Translations under genes and position numbers: made by a program | Source of the DNA: Candidatus Bathyarchaeota archaeon RBG_13_60_20 | GTDB taxonomy: Archaea; Thermoproteota; Bathyarchaeia; TCS64 | Assembly: GCA_001775965.1 (NCBI GenBank) | Contig: MEZG01000064.1 | Coordinates: forward strand, 1,538-18,509 | Direction: 5' to 3' | Length of the DNA: 16,972 nt | Notes under the pieces: generated by a model | What the model was told of the DNA's origin: nothing | The model's input: only the letters and a program-made list of their open reading frames with translations | The model's database searches: none | Shown: one piece after another, positions 6,923-14,651 of the stretch | Layout: every line of letters begins with the position of its first letter | How positions within the stretch are numbered: the first letter of the stretch is position 1

Positions 6923-7127
6923 CCCTCTCCACCTCATTACCAGGTTTCCAATTTTCCATGTTTCATTAGGACCCCTGAACCGATGGATCAGAGCGGCCTC
7001 GATACCATAACAGTTGAAGGAGATGATGGATTTTTTTTTCCGCTTATGACAAGTACGCCGTTATAAGCCCCGCAGAAAACGCTGCACCCGCCAATCAAGC
7101 ACCCGGTCCCAAACAGGATGCGCCCAG
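6923..7127. other. Intergenic region between superoxide reductase and PPP phosphatase
   Basis: About 205 bases between converging genes. The only clear element is a run of nine T at 7031-7039, probably a terminator for the plus strand, though 108 bases from the stop codon. A 27-codon ATG frame at 6983-7066 spans that T-run and is not believed. Nothing else is recognised. Confidence 0.5.
7031..7039 (+). terminator. T9 run, likely terminator downstream of superoxide reductase
   Basis: Nine consecutive T without a strong preceding stem, on the strand of the superoxide reductase gene. The long distance from the stop codon means a 3' untranslated region of about 110 bases if this is the true end. 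Confidence 0.45.
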
Positions 7128-8003
7128 CTAGAACACCCTGACGCAGCCACCGAGATCAACCGGCGCGTCTCCACCCAACGGCAAATCAAGATAAGCCCCC
7201 CTCCTGTTACCATACTGGGGCAGCCTACATGAGAAGACGGTTAAGGTTCTGCCCACACGCCCCCACCCGTCAGGGCAGCTCTGGTGGGACCTAACCAGGG
7301 TTGATACGCCCAGCTTCTCCAAGGCAGCCTCAGTCACGTCCGGGCCTACGAGCCTCCCTATGCCCCTCGGGCTCGGATAGACTCCGGGCTCGTCTGTGGG
7401 ATCGTTCCAGAGGGCCTCCACAAGGTTCCCCCTGTACGGGTGCTCCATGTGAGCGTAGGCCAGGTCGCGGGGCCCCGTGACTCCCGTTGGGACCCCGCCG
7501 TGCACGAAAAGAGCCCTACCCGGCAGGATCGCGGCAGTGTAGAGCTCGTCGCAGAGGGTCCTGAACTCCCGGTATACGCCGGTGGCCTCCGAGCCGTAGC
7601 TGTCACGCAGGACCAGCGGGAAGTCGTGGGGCTGGAACGGGACGTCCGCGGGGCCCTCGTGGTTGCCCCTCAGGAGGACAACCCGCCCCGGGTAGCTGCC
7701 CAGAAGCCTCAGGAGCCTATAGAGCACTTGGACCTGCCCGGGGCCCCTGTCCACGTAGTCGCCGAGGCACAGCAGGTGGAGGTCGTCGCCCTCCATGACC
7801 CTCTCCTCGAATCCGCTGTCCCCCAGGATGTGCTCTAGGGACTCGATGTCACCGTGTAGGTCGCCTACGACCACGGCGCTGCCTTTGGCTGGCAGCGTAA
7901 CGAGTTTGCCCTTGACCTCAAGCCGCAGCGGCTGCTGGAACAGTATGGCCTTCACCGCCGAAGAGATGGAGTCGAGGAACTCTTCTGCACCCGGAGCCTC
8001 CAT
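7128..8003 (-). CDS. PPP-family serine/threonine protein phosphatase-like metallophosphatase
   Basis: The 291-residue product has all PPP signature motifs in order: GDLHG at 47-51, GDYVDRG at 81-87, GNHE at 113-116, the FVHGG segment at 166-170, and RSH at 238-240. These provide the two-metal centre (Asp48, His50, Asp82, Asn114, His168, His240) and the catalytic His115. The arrangement matches eukaryotic-type PP1/PP2A-like phosphatases and their archaeal and bacterial relatives, so dephosphorylation of phosphoserine/threonine proteins is likely, although some relatives cleave dinucleoside polyphosphates. No transmembrane segment is seen. ATG 8003 follows a CTTAAA-type TATA box on the minus strand at about 8021-8030, suggesting a leaderless message. 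The amidohydrolase ends 39 bases upstream, so read-through transcription is possible. Confidence 0.93.
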   Translation of the reverse strand: MEAPGAEEFLDSISSAVKAILFQQPLRLEVKGKLVTLPAKGSAVVVGDLHGDIESLEHILGDSGFEERVMEGDDLHLLCLGDYVDRGPGQVQVLYRLLRLLGSYPGRVVLLRGNHEGPADVPFQPHDFPLVLRDSYGSEATGVYREFRTLCDELYTAAILPGRALFVHGGVPTGVTGPRDLAYAHMEHPYRGNLVEALWNDPTDEPGVYPSPRGIGRLVGPDVTEAALEKLGVSTLVRSHQSCPDGWGRVGRTLTVFSCRLPQYGNRRGAYLDLPLGGDAPVDLGGCVRVF

Positions 8004-8017
8004 GGATGAACCATGGG

Positions 8018-8032
8018 GATGGTTTAAGAAAT
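8018..8032 (-). promoter_or_regulatory. TATA-like box for the PPP phosphatase
   Basis: On the minus strand this reads TTTCTTAAACC, about 22-27 bases before ATG 8003, in the 39-base gap after the amidohydrolase. It suggests that the phosphatase has its own leaderless promoter. Confidence 0.4.
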
Positions 8033-8042
8033 GCTTAACGGG

Positions 8043-9524
8043 TCAGACCCTGTACCTCTCCACGTACTCCTCCACTTCGCGCAGGAGCTCCCCGCAGTCG
8101 AATAGGGCTCCACCCTTTATGGTCCACCTAACCCCGCCCCCGTGGGTCACTGTGACCCCGTCATTCGCGTAGCGGTCCACCCCGGTGCCGTACATGACCT
8201 TGAAGTTGTCGAGGAGGTTGCCGTCAACGATGCACAGGTCCGCGGGGGCGCCCTTCCTGATCCCTAGGACTCGCTCCTCGTCGCCCAGGGCCGCGTAGCC
8301 GTTTGTGGTGGCTATCTTAACCACGTCTATGGGGTGGATACCAGCCTCCTGGAGCAACTCCAGCTCACGTATGATGGCGAACCCGGGTATCTGGTAGATG
8401 AACGAGGTGTCGCTGCCCGTGGTCAGGGTGCCCCCGTTCTCGAAGAAGTAGCGGACGTACCTCATCCATATCTGGTACTTCTCCTTCCAGGCCACCTCGT
8501 CGCTGGTCTTCCACTCGAAGAAGTGAGTAGCGTGGCTGCCCGGGCTGGGGCTGAACGCCTTCCACAGGTGGCTGACCGTGTACCTGCCGTGCCAGGGCAT
8601 GTTCTTAGCCCTCTCGTAGTCCCTGTGGGCCTCGTAGACCACCATGGTGGGGTCCCACACCGTCCCGTTCATGATGAGCTCGTCCAGCACGGCCTCCACC
8701 TCGTCCTCGTACTGGTCGGCCTCGTGCCAGACGTAGCCATCGTACCTGAACCGGTCCACCTCGTCGCTGTAGTTGTAGTCTGGGGGGAAGCTCTGGGTGC
8801 CCGGGAGGGCGGCCTGGGGGATGCCGTAGGTGTGCTCGATGCTCACCATGTCCTCGCAGGCCCTGGACACGTCCAGGGCGTTGAGCTCGCTGTTCTGGGC
8901 GATGTGGATGGCGATCCCCGCGGGCAGCCCTGCCTCCCGCACCTCGTCAGCCATGGCCTCCAGCACCTCTACGGTCACGTGGGGGCGGGGAATGATCTTG
9001 ACTCCGTCCACGCCAAGGCTTTTCAGTTTGTGGACGGCCTCCACGGCCTCCTCAGGCGTCTGCACCTCAGCGGGCCAGCTGCCCAGCACCCTCAGGTGCG
9101 GGGCCGTGATCCTGTTCTCCTCGCTCAGCCTCCTGTGCTCCAGGAGCTTCTCGTCGGTGCCGAACCCGCACGTCCGGATGGTTGTTACCCCATGGGCTAG
9201 GCACAGGTTGTACGCGTACTGGGCCCCCTCCGGGCCGCACTTCTCGTCGTCGATGTTGATGTGTATGTGCATGTCCACCAGCCCAGGCAGCACGTACATT
9301 CCCCGAGCGTCTATGACGCGTTCACCCTCTGGCCGTTTAGGCTTGTACCTGTTGAGGCTGATGGCGTCGACGTTCACTATCTCGGAGACCCGCCCACCCT
9401 CCACTAGGATGTCCACAGGGCCGTAGGGCGGCGTCCCCCGGCCATTTAGAAGCATGGCGTCCCTGACGACGAGGCGCCCATACGTCTCTCCCTTGTAACC
9501 GAACATGATCCATGATAGGTCCAT
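8043..9524 (-). CDS. Metal-dependent amidohydrolase
   Basis: This 493-residue protein is an amidohydrolase-superfamily enzyme. It has an N-terminal composite beta domain, VIDARGMYVLPGLVDMHIHI at 70-89 with metal ligands His86 and His88, GVKII at 174-178 with Lys176 as a possible carboxylated bridging ligand, His207 (AIHIAQ), His231 (IEHTYG) and the catalytic-type Asp372 (GSDTSF). GIRKGAPADLCIVDGNLLDN near 421-440 is the usual return to the beta domain. The pattern resembles imidazolonepropionase/prolidase-like amidohydrolases that cleave C-N bonds in cyclic amides or peptides. The substrate is not predictable, and no histidine or pyrimidine pathway genes sit beside it. ATG 9506 is an alternative start six codons in and could be favoured by a TTTTACA element at about 9530-9537. 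It is divergent from the DGQHR gene. Confidence 0.9.
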   Translation of the reverse strand: MDLSWIMFGYKGETYGRLVVRDAMLLNGRGTPPYGPVDILVEGGRVSEIVNVDAISLNRYKPKRPEGERVIDARGMYVLPGLVDMHIHINIDDEKCGPEGAQYAYNLCLAHGVTTIRTCGFGTDEKLLEHRRLSEENRITAPHLRVLGSWPAEVQTPEEAVEAVHKLKSLGVDGVKIIPRPHVTVEVLEAMADEVREAGLPAGIAIHIAQNSELNALDVSRACEDMVSIEHTYGIPQAALPGTQSFPPDYNYSDEVDRFRYDGYVWHEADQYEDEVEAVLDELIMNGTVWDPTMVVYEAHRDYERAKNMPWHGRYTVSHLWKAFSPSPGSHATHFFEWKTSDEVAWKEKYQIWMRYVRYFFENGGTLTTGSDTSFIYQIPGFAIIRELELLQEAGIHPIDVVKIATTNGYAALGDEERVLGIRKGAPADLCIVDGNLLDNFKVMYGTGVDRYANDGVTVTHGGGVRWTIKGGALFDCGELLREVEEYVERYRV

Positions 9525-9600
9525 GCGTGTAAAACGTTTCCCGCCAACCCATGGATAGTGTTATCTTACACTACACGTTGATTTGTTCAAGTGATGTGGA
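9525..9600. promoter_or_regulatory. Divergent promoter region, amidohydrolase / DGQHR gene
   Basis: GTTATCTTACA at 9559-9570 lies about 35 bases before ATG 9601 and is the best TATA candidate for the DGQHR gene. On the other strand TTTTACA near 9530-9537 is the best candidate for the amidohydrolase. No clear operator repeat is seen. Confidence 0.4.
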
Positions 9601-10743
9601 ATGCAGCTGGATGCCTTCAGGATATCCCAGAGGGGCGGCCTCGACGGCGTAGAGATATACGTGGCCGTGTTCAAGGCCATCGACCTCATCAACAGGACCG
9701 CGATAGACAGGTGGACAGCTAAGAACCCGGGCGGCTACCAGAGGCCCCCCTCCGAGAGGCGCCTCAGCTTCAACAGGGGCTCCATCGTCAGGTACCTGGT
9801 CAAGGAGCTGGGCTGCTTCCCCACCTCGGTCCTCGTGAACATACGCGGCGACGTGGAGTACGAGAAGGTCTCCGACATGGGCTGGCTCAGCTACGGCACA
9901 CTGGACACAGGCGACAACAGGTTCTGGGTCATCGACGGGCAGCACAGGCTCGAGGCTCTGAAGAGGGCCATAGAGCGGAACAGGGACTTCGAGGACTACC
10001 CTGTCATAGCCAGCGTCCTACGGCTCCCCGAGCGATTCGACGAGATGATGCTATTCTACATAGTGAACCGTAGACAGCGAAGCGTCCAGACGGACCTCGT
10101 GTACAGGCACCTGCAGCGGATGATGTGGCAGAAGGGCACCCAGTGGGTCGAGGAGATGGAGGGCCAGCGGGGGGTCCGCATAGGGTTCGCCACAGAGGTC
10201 GTCGACCTGCTCAACGGGGAGCCGGCCAGCCCCTGGCACGGCAGGGTGCAGGTGGTCGGGGAGCCCAACAGGGAAGACTACATAGTCAGCGACAGCCTGC
10301 TCATCAAGACGCTATCCGACGTCCTCAGGGAGAGGGTCTTCGACGGCTTGAGCACACGGGAGTTCTCGGGGTTCATAATCGGCTACTGGAACGCCTTGTA
10401 CCAGCTCTACCCTGAGTGCTTCGCGGCCCCCTCCGACTACACGCTGCTGGGGACGCCTGGCGTGCAGGTCATGCACATGATGTTCCCCATCGTCCACGCG
10501 CGCTGCCTCGCGCAGAAGGACGCGTCCGAGGCGGCCATGGAGAGGCAGCTAGAGAAGCTGCTCCAGCACACTCCGGACCACAGCAACCCCGACCTTAGGG
10601 GCCCCCTGGACGCCGAGTTCTGGTCTAAAAGCCACGGGCCACTCATAGCCATGTCCAAGAGCGGCGAGAATATCAAGAGGCTCTACTTCGACATGCTGGA
10701 GAAGATGAGGCTGGCCGAGGAGGCTAGCGCGTCCCCAGCCTGA
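9601..10743 (+). CDS. DGQHR-domain protein (DndB-like)
   Basis: This 380-residue protein has the defining DGQHR motif at 112-116, inside FWVIDGQHRLEALKRAI. GYQRP at 45-49 and FYIVNRRQRSVQTDLV at 152-167 match the other conserved blocks of the family, including the 'xxxNxxQ' strand. DGQHR proteins are related to DndB, the regulator of DNA phosphorothioation clusters, and more distantly to ParB/Srx-fold proteins with similar GQHR motifs. Here no dndA, dndCDE, dptFGH or restriction gene is adjacent, so it is an orphan member. DNA binding or a nucleotide-dependent activity may be suspected from the family but is not shown. It has a clear upstream TATA-like box. Its last 20 bases overlap the end of the converging PF04126 gene. 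Confidence 0.85.
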   Translation: MQLDAFRISQRGGLDGVEIYVAVFKAIDLINRTAIDRWTAKNPGGYQRPPSERRLSFNRGSIVRYLVKELGCFPTSVLVNIRGDVEYEKVSDMGWLSYGTLDTGDNRFWVIDGQHRLEALKRAIERNRDFEDYPVIASVLRLPERFDEMMLFYIVNRRQRSVQTDLVYRHLQRMMWQKGTQWVEEMEGQRGVRIGFATEVVDLLNGEPASPWHGRVQVVGEPNREDYIVSDSLLIKTLSDVLRERVFDGLSTREFSGFIIGYWNALYQLYPECFAAPSDYTLLGTPGVQVMHMMFPIVHARCLAQKDASEAAMERQLEKLLQHTPDHSNPDLRGPLDAEFWSKSHGPLIAMSKSGENIKRLYFDMLEKMRLAEEASASPA

Positions 10744-11092
10744 CCCTGTCCCCTGGCTTCACCTTCCTGAACACCGTGGGGTCGCCCTGCACCTTACCGA
10801 ACACGTTGACGGGGCTGGCCGGCCTGATCTCACTGCCCCTACTGGCGGGGGTCCTGCCGAAGAATATGCAGAAGGCGCCACCCGGGGGCCAGTAGCCCAG
10901 GTCGCCGAGCTCAACAACCTCTCGCGGGTCCTCCGGGCCCAGCTCCACCGGTATGCTGAAGTATATCTCGTCCCCCCAGGTGTTGGCCCTGGCCTCGATG
11001 GGTAGCGCTTCATGGATGGCCCTGGCGGTGATGGACTTGTTGAGCGTCGCCTCCACCTGCCCCGTGGCCCCCGTTACGATCCTTATCCTCAT
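10724..11092 (-). CDS. Cyclophilin-fold small protein (PF04126/TM1367-like)
   Basis: From ATG 11092 the product is 122 residues. It resembles the archaeal/Thermotoga PF04126 family of about 120-residue proteins with a cyclophilin-like barrel: the opening MRIRIVTGATGQVEATL, then ANTWGDEIYFSIPV, DLGYWPPGGAFCIFFGRTP and the end blocks ASPVNVFGKV and VKPGDRVRL. The function is unknown; family structures lack the usual isomerase residues. The frame is open to 11137, but the family start, a CTTAAGG element at about 11121-11127 (TATA-like on this strand) and GGAGG 13 bases upstream favour ATG 11092. It overlaps the 3' end of the DGQHR gene by 20 bases and is divergent from the large permease. Confidence 0.82.
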   Translation of the reverse strand: MRIRIVTGATGQVEATLNKSITARAIHEALPIEARANTWGDEIYFSIPVELGPEDPREVVELGDLGYWPPGGAFCIFFGRTPASRGSEIRPASPVNVFGKVQGDPTVFRKVKPGDRVRLGTR

Positions 11093-11166
11093 GTGCCCCA
11101 CTCCTCCAGGTGGCTCCACTCTTAAGGTTTTTACCATAGGTCGTATTCTAAGGGTAGATCGACGAG
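11093..11166. promoter_or_regulatory. Divergent promoter region, PF04126 gene / large ABC permease
   Basis: CTTAAGGTTTTTACC at 11121-11135 can be read in both directions. It gives a TATA-like element about 32 bases before ATG 11092 on the minus strand and about 37 bases before ATG 11167 on the plus strand. The two genes may therefore share or compete for one promoter core. Confidence 0.4.
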
Positions 11167-13962
11167 ATGAAGAGGACGACCTGTCTCCTTGGGGCGTTAT
11201 TCCCCCTGATAATCCTAGCCTTATCGATAGCAGTCGTGGGGGGAGCCTCGGCCCTGAGCGGCGTGGTCCAGGACATGGACGGCCTCCCCGTACCCAATGC
11301 GGTTGTCATCGTATACGTTAACGGGAAGGAGGGCTCCTCCACGCTGTCAGGCGTCGACGGGGCCTTCAGTTTGGACGTGCAGGGGGAAAGCCTGGGCATC
11401 GTGGTTTACCGCGACTACGAGGACACTGATGGGGCGGACTATCTTCCCTTCATGGCCGATGCGTCAGGTGACGATATAATCACGGTTACGCTCCTACCCG
11501 CCTCCACAGTCTCGGTGGAGGGAGGCTTGCAGTTCGTGGACACTGAGAGTCTTTCCCTGAAGACTCTGACCAGTGCCTTGGACGATGCTAACCGTACCTT
11601 GATCCCTTCCGGCGTGCCACTGGAATACCTTAAGCCACCCCGCGGTCTCATGAGCCGCCTGGGGCTATCCGCGGATAAGATCATCGTGCCAGCGGGCTCC
11701 CTCATCAGGCTCAGGTTCAACGCCTCCATCCTCGTCGGCTCCACGATAGAGGACAGGGCGCTTGTGACGAAGCCGATTTACACGGCTCCGCAGGGCGGCG
11801 TATACACCTTGAACCTGAGGATGTACAACGTTATCCTGAACCAGGAGCTAGCACTAGCGTCCAGGGCCTCGCTTCAGGAGGCGCTGGCTGAGATGGCTGG
11901 CTACGGCTTCTACATGTCGAGGCAGGAGGCTGCATACAGCTCAGGCTCGGTCCTCCTCGAGGAAGCCGTGAGCCTGCTCGAGGAAGGCGCTTACCCGGAG
12001 AGCTTCGATGCCTTGAAGAGGGGGTACCTTGCCTTCATCCACGCGACGCAGGAGCTCAGGGCCATGTACAGGGACGCCGAGCTGTCCGTCTACATCCTGA
12101 TAGGTTTTCTGGCAGCCGCGTCTCTCATGGGCGGGTTTCTCATCGCCGACGACAGGCTCAGACAGCTGTCAGCCGACACCGTCATATTCTGCCTCACTCT
12201 GGCTGTGCTTTTCTACACGTACCCCGGAAGCAGGATAATCGCTCCCCTGAGCTTCGTCGGGGCCGCAGCGGCAAGCTTCGCTGGCTTCCTGGCGCTTGGA
12301 CAGGTGGTGCCCGGGCTCCTGAGCGTGGGCTCGGGGGACGGTAGGGTGCACACCCGCAACCTGCTTATCCCCATATTCAACATAGCTAAGAGGAGCCTGC
12401 GGAGGCGGAGGCTCAGGTTCGTGCTCACCCTCACGTCCATCACCCTCCTGGTCATGAGCTTCGTCACGTTGACGAGCTTCTCGGAGGGCTATGGGCTGGT
12501 GGAGAGCAGGTACCAAGCTGGGCGAGGCTGGACGGGCGTGTTCATACGCGAGGGCAGCTGGATGGAGTCGGACCCGACGTTCATTCAGCTGTCCGCCGCG
12601 GAGAGGGAGTGGCTCACAGAGCTGCCGAGCGTCACCGGCCTCTCGGTGAAGGCGGAGAGCTCACCGCCCCAGAGGGCCTTCCTCAGGCTGGGAGGAAGCC
12701 CCATACTGGGCGTCATAGGTGCCGACTCATCGGAGGACGCGACAGTGGCCATTAGCTCCGCCGTGACCCTGGGCAGACTGCCTGGCGTTGGCGGCGTCAT
12801 CATCAGCGAGGCGCTGGCAGGCCGCCTAGGAATCGAGGTAGGGGACACCGTCACGATGGGAATAGTAGACCTTGAGGTCCAGGGCCTCTTCGGTGACGAG
12901 GCGCTCGCTGCCCTAAGGGACCTGGACGGCACACCCTACGTACCCAACAAGTGGGTGAACACAAGCCCTGAGGGCGAGGCGCCCGTATGGGTCCTGGAGA
13001 GTTGCGAGCCGGAGGAGACGGTCCTCGTCGACACCGAGACCGCGCTGATGATACCCACAGTGGGGGTCCAGAGGGTGGCCCTGATGCTTGAGCCGGCGAC
13101 CGACCCCGACAAGCTGGCGGAGAGACTCGCACTGGAGAGGGGCTACCTGTCCCACTCCTCGACCCCCGCAACGTACACCGTTTACAGGCTGGGAAACTAC
13201 TTCGAGGGCAGGGGCCTGACCCTGGCTATACCCTGGGCCATAGTGGTCCTCAACGTAGTGGTGACCATGCTCAACGCCCTCTACGAGCGGCGCAAGGAGA
13301 TCGCCATACTCTCATCGGTGGGGCTGAACCCGGCCCAGGTCTCCGCCATATTCATAGCGGAGGCGACCATCACAGGCTTCGTGGCAGGCGGGCTGGGCTA
13401 CCTGGCCGGGCTCGGCCTATACAGGGGCTTGGCAGCCCTCAACCTGGGCCTGCAGGTCCACCAGAAGGTGTCAGCCGTGTGGAGCCTCGCCAGCATAGCC
13501 CTGGCCATCTCGGCGGTGCTGACCGGCGCCCTGGTCGCACTCAGGAGCTCAGTGGTCATCACGCCGAGCCTCATGAGGAGGTGGCGCATCGACAGGACCA
13601 AGGGTGGGTTCCAGGAGCCCTGGACGGTCACCGTGCCCATAAAGCTTCAGCCCGAAGAGGTGGAGCAATACCTGGAGTACATGTACGGGGAGCTCTTCAG
13701 GCAACGGGACCACCCGACGCAGGTCACGTCGTCCATGAAGAGGCTGCAGGAGGGGGAGGTCAGGAAGATATCCTTCGTCTACAAGTCGGTCCAGGCCACC
13801 ACAGGCAACTTCTACACGACCAATGTGCTGACCGTCAGGCCCCAGCCCGGTGGCGAGTACTGGGTGGAGCTGTACAGCGTGGGGGACCACGACTGGGTCC
13901 ACGTGGCGGGGAGCCTCGTGAGGCGCCTCAGCATGGACTATAGCACGTTGTACGCGGGCTAG
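11167..13962 (+). CDS. Large MacB/FtsX-type ABC permease with N-terminal Ig-like domain
   Basis: This 931-residue membrane protein has several parts. Residues 1-29 are a signal peptide or first helix ending ...GGASA. Residues about 30-110 look like a carboxypeptidase-regulatory/Ig-like beta domain (SGVVQDMDGLPVPNAVVIVY). A further extracytoplasmic region contains a helical stretch at 230-305, then hydrophobic helices at about 308-327, 336-352 and 358-385. From 399 a MacB-type unit begins: a basic entry (KRSLRRRRLRF), a helix at 414-437, a MacB_PCD-like outer domain at about 440-685, the FtsX helices at about 686-706, 725-757 and 772-793, and the coupling segment YERRKEIAILSSVGL at 706-720. 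Residues 800-931 form a soluble, probably cytoplasmic tail. The family exports or extracts envelope substrates with an ATPase; the likely ATPase is encoded convergently at 13959. Confidence 0.88.
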   Translation: MKRTTCLLGALFPLIILALSIAVVGGASALSGVVQDMDGLPVPNAVVIVYVNGKEGSSTLSGVDGAFSLDVQGESLGIVVYRDYEDTDGADYLPFMADASGDDIITVTLLPASTVSVEGGLQFVDTESLSLKTLTSALDDANRTLIPSGVPLEYLKPPRGLMSRLGLSADKIIVPAGSLIRLRFNASILVGSTIEDRALVTKPIYTAPQGGVYTLNLRMYNVILNQELALASRASLQEALAEMAGYGFYMSRQEAAYSSGSVLLEEAVSLLEEGAYPESFDALKRGYLAFIHATQELRAMYRDAELSVYILIGFLAAASLMGGFLIADDRLRQLSADTVIFCLTLAVLFYTYPGSRIIAPLSFVGAAAASFAGFLALGQVVPGLLSVGSGDGRVHTRNLLIPIFNIAKRSLRRRRLRFVLTLTSITLLVMSFVTLTSFSEGYGLVESRYQAGRGWTGVFIREGSWMESDPTFIQLSAAEREWLTELPSVTGLSVKAESSPPQRAFLRLGGSPILGVIGADSSEDATVAISSAVTLGRLPGVGGVIISEALAGRLGIEVGDTVTMGIVDLEVQGLFGDEALAALRDLDGTPYVPNKWVNTSPEGEAPVWVLESCEPEETVLVDTETALMIPTVGVQRVALMLEPATDPDKLAERLALERGYLSHSSTPATYTVYRLGNYFEGRGLTLAIPWAIVVLNVVVTMLNALYERRKEIAILSSVGLNPAQVSAIFIAEATITGFVAGGLGYLAGLGLYRGLAALNLGLQVHQKVSAVWSLASIALAISAVLTGALVALRSSVVITPSLMRRWRIDRTKGGFQEPWTVTVPIKLQPEEVEQYLEYMYGELFRQRDHPTQVTSSMKRLQEGEVRKISFVYKSVQATTGNFYTTNVLTVRPQPGGEYWVELYSVGDHDWVHVAGSLVRRLSMDYSTLYAG

Positions 13963-14651
13963 CCCCTCTCGATCCTCTCTATCTGGCCGTCCCTCATCCA
14001 GACGATCCTGTCGCTGGCCTTAATCATCTTCAGGTCGTGGGTGGCCGCGACGAGGGTTAGGCCCTTCGTCTTGTTGAGGCCATGTAAGAGGTCTATTATC
14101 TCCATGCCCGTGTTCAGGTCCAGGTTTCCCGTGGGCTCGTCCGCCAGGATTATCGAGGGGTCGTTGGCCAGGGCCCGCGCGATGGCTACGCGCTGCTGCT
14201 GGCCCGCGGAGAGCTCAGAGGGCCTGTGGTGGACGCGGGTGCCGAGGCCCACGGACTCAAGGATGTGCTGGGCCTTCCTGAGGCCCTCCTCCCGCGGCAC
14301 CCCGGCGAAGACGGTCGGGAGCGCCACGTTCTCCAGGGCCGTCAGCACCTGAATGAGGTTGAAGCTCTGGAATATGTACCCGATCTTCCTGCACCTGAGC
14401 CAGGCCAGCTCGTAGGCGTCAAGCTGGGCTATGTCGACGCCGTCGATGAAGACGCTGCCCCCCGTCGGCTTGTCCAGGCCCCCGATGAGGTTGAAGAGGG
14501 TGGTCTTGCCGCTTCCGCTGGGCCCCACGATGCTCACGTATTCGCCCCTCTTGATCTCCAGGTTCACGCCGTCCAGGGCCTTGACCGTCTCCTCGCCCAT
14601 GGTGTAGTGCCTGTTAAGGTCTCTCAGCTCGATGACGTAATCATAGCTCAT
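13959..14651 (-). CDS. ABC transporter ATP-binding protein (LolD/MacB type)
   Basis: The 230-residue ATPase has every expected motif: Walker A GPSGSGKT at 43-50, the Q-loop at Gln95 (IFQSFNL), signature LSAGQ at 147-151, Walker B ILADEP at 168-173 with catalytic Glu172, D-loop NLD at 176-178 and the switch His205. The signature continued by QQRVAIARAL and the GYIFQSFNLI segment place it in the MacB/LolD/FtsE-like group that drives FtsX-fold permeases from the cytoplasm. It starts 11 bases inside the end of the small permease gene, with GGAGG nine bases before its ATG, so translation is probably coupled. Its stop codon shares CTAG with the stop of the large permease gene. Confidence 0.95.
   Translation of the reverse strand: MSYDYVIELRDLNRHYTMGEETVKALDGVNLEIKRGEYVSIVGPSGSGKTTLFNLIGGLDKPTGGSVFIDGVDIAQLDAYELAWLRCRKIGYIFQSFNLIQVLTALENVALPTVFAGVPREEGLRKAQHILESVGLGTRVHHRPSELSAGQQQRVAIARALANDPSIILADEPTGNLDLNTGMEIIDLLHGLNKTKGLTLVAATHDLKMIKASDRIVWMRDGQIERIERG

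Noticed and set aside
6983..7066. 27-codon ATG frame after superoxide reductase
   Set aside because: It spans the T9 run (read as Phe-Phe-Phe), has no TATA-like box or ribosome site at a sensible distance, and resembles nothing known.
8334..9200. Plus-strand open frame of 288 codons
   Set aside because: It is antisense to the amidohydrolase, whose metal-binding motifs span the same bases. The translation is rich in Val/Leu/His/Gly repeats typical of GC-rich shadow frames and has no recognisable domain.
9601..11092. DGQHR gene plus PF04126 gene as a two-gene defence system
   Set aside because: The genes converge rather than share a promoter. The PF04126 protein has no nuclease or modification motif, and nothing else nearby is defence-like. 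The 20-base overlap alone does not show a functional link.
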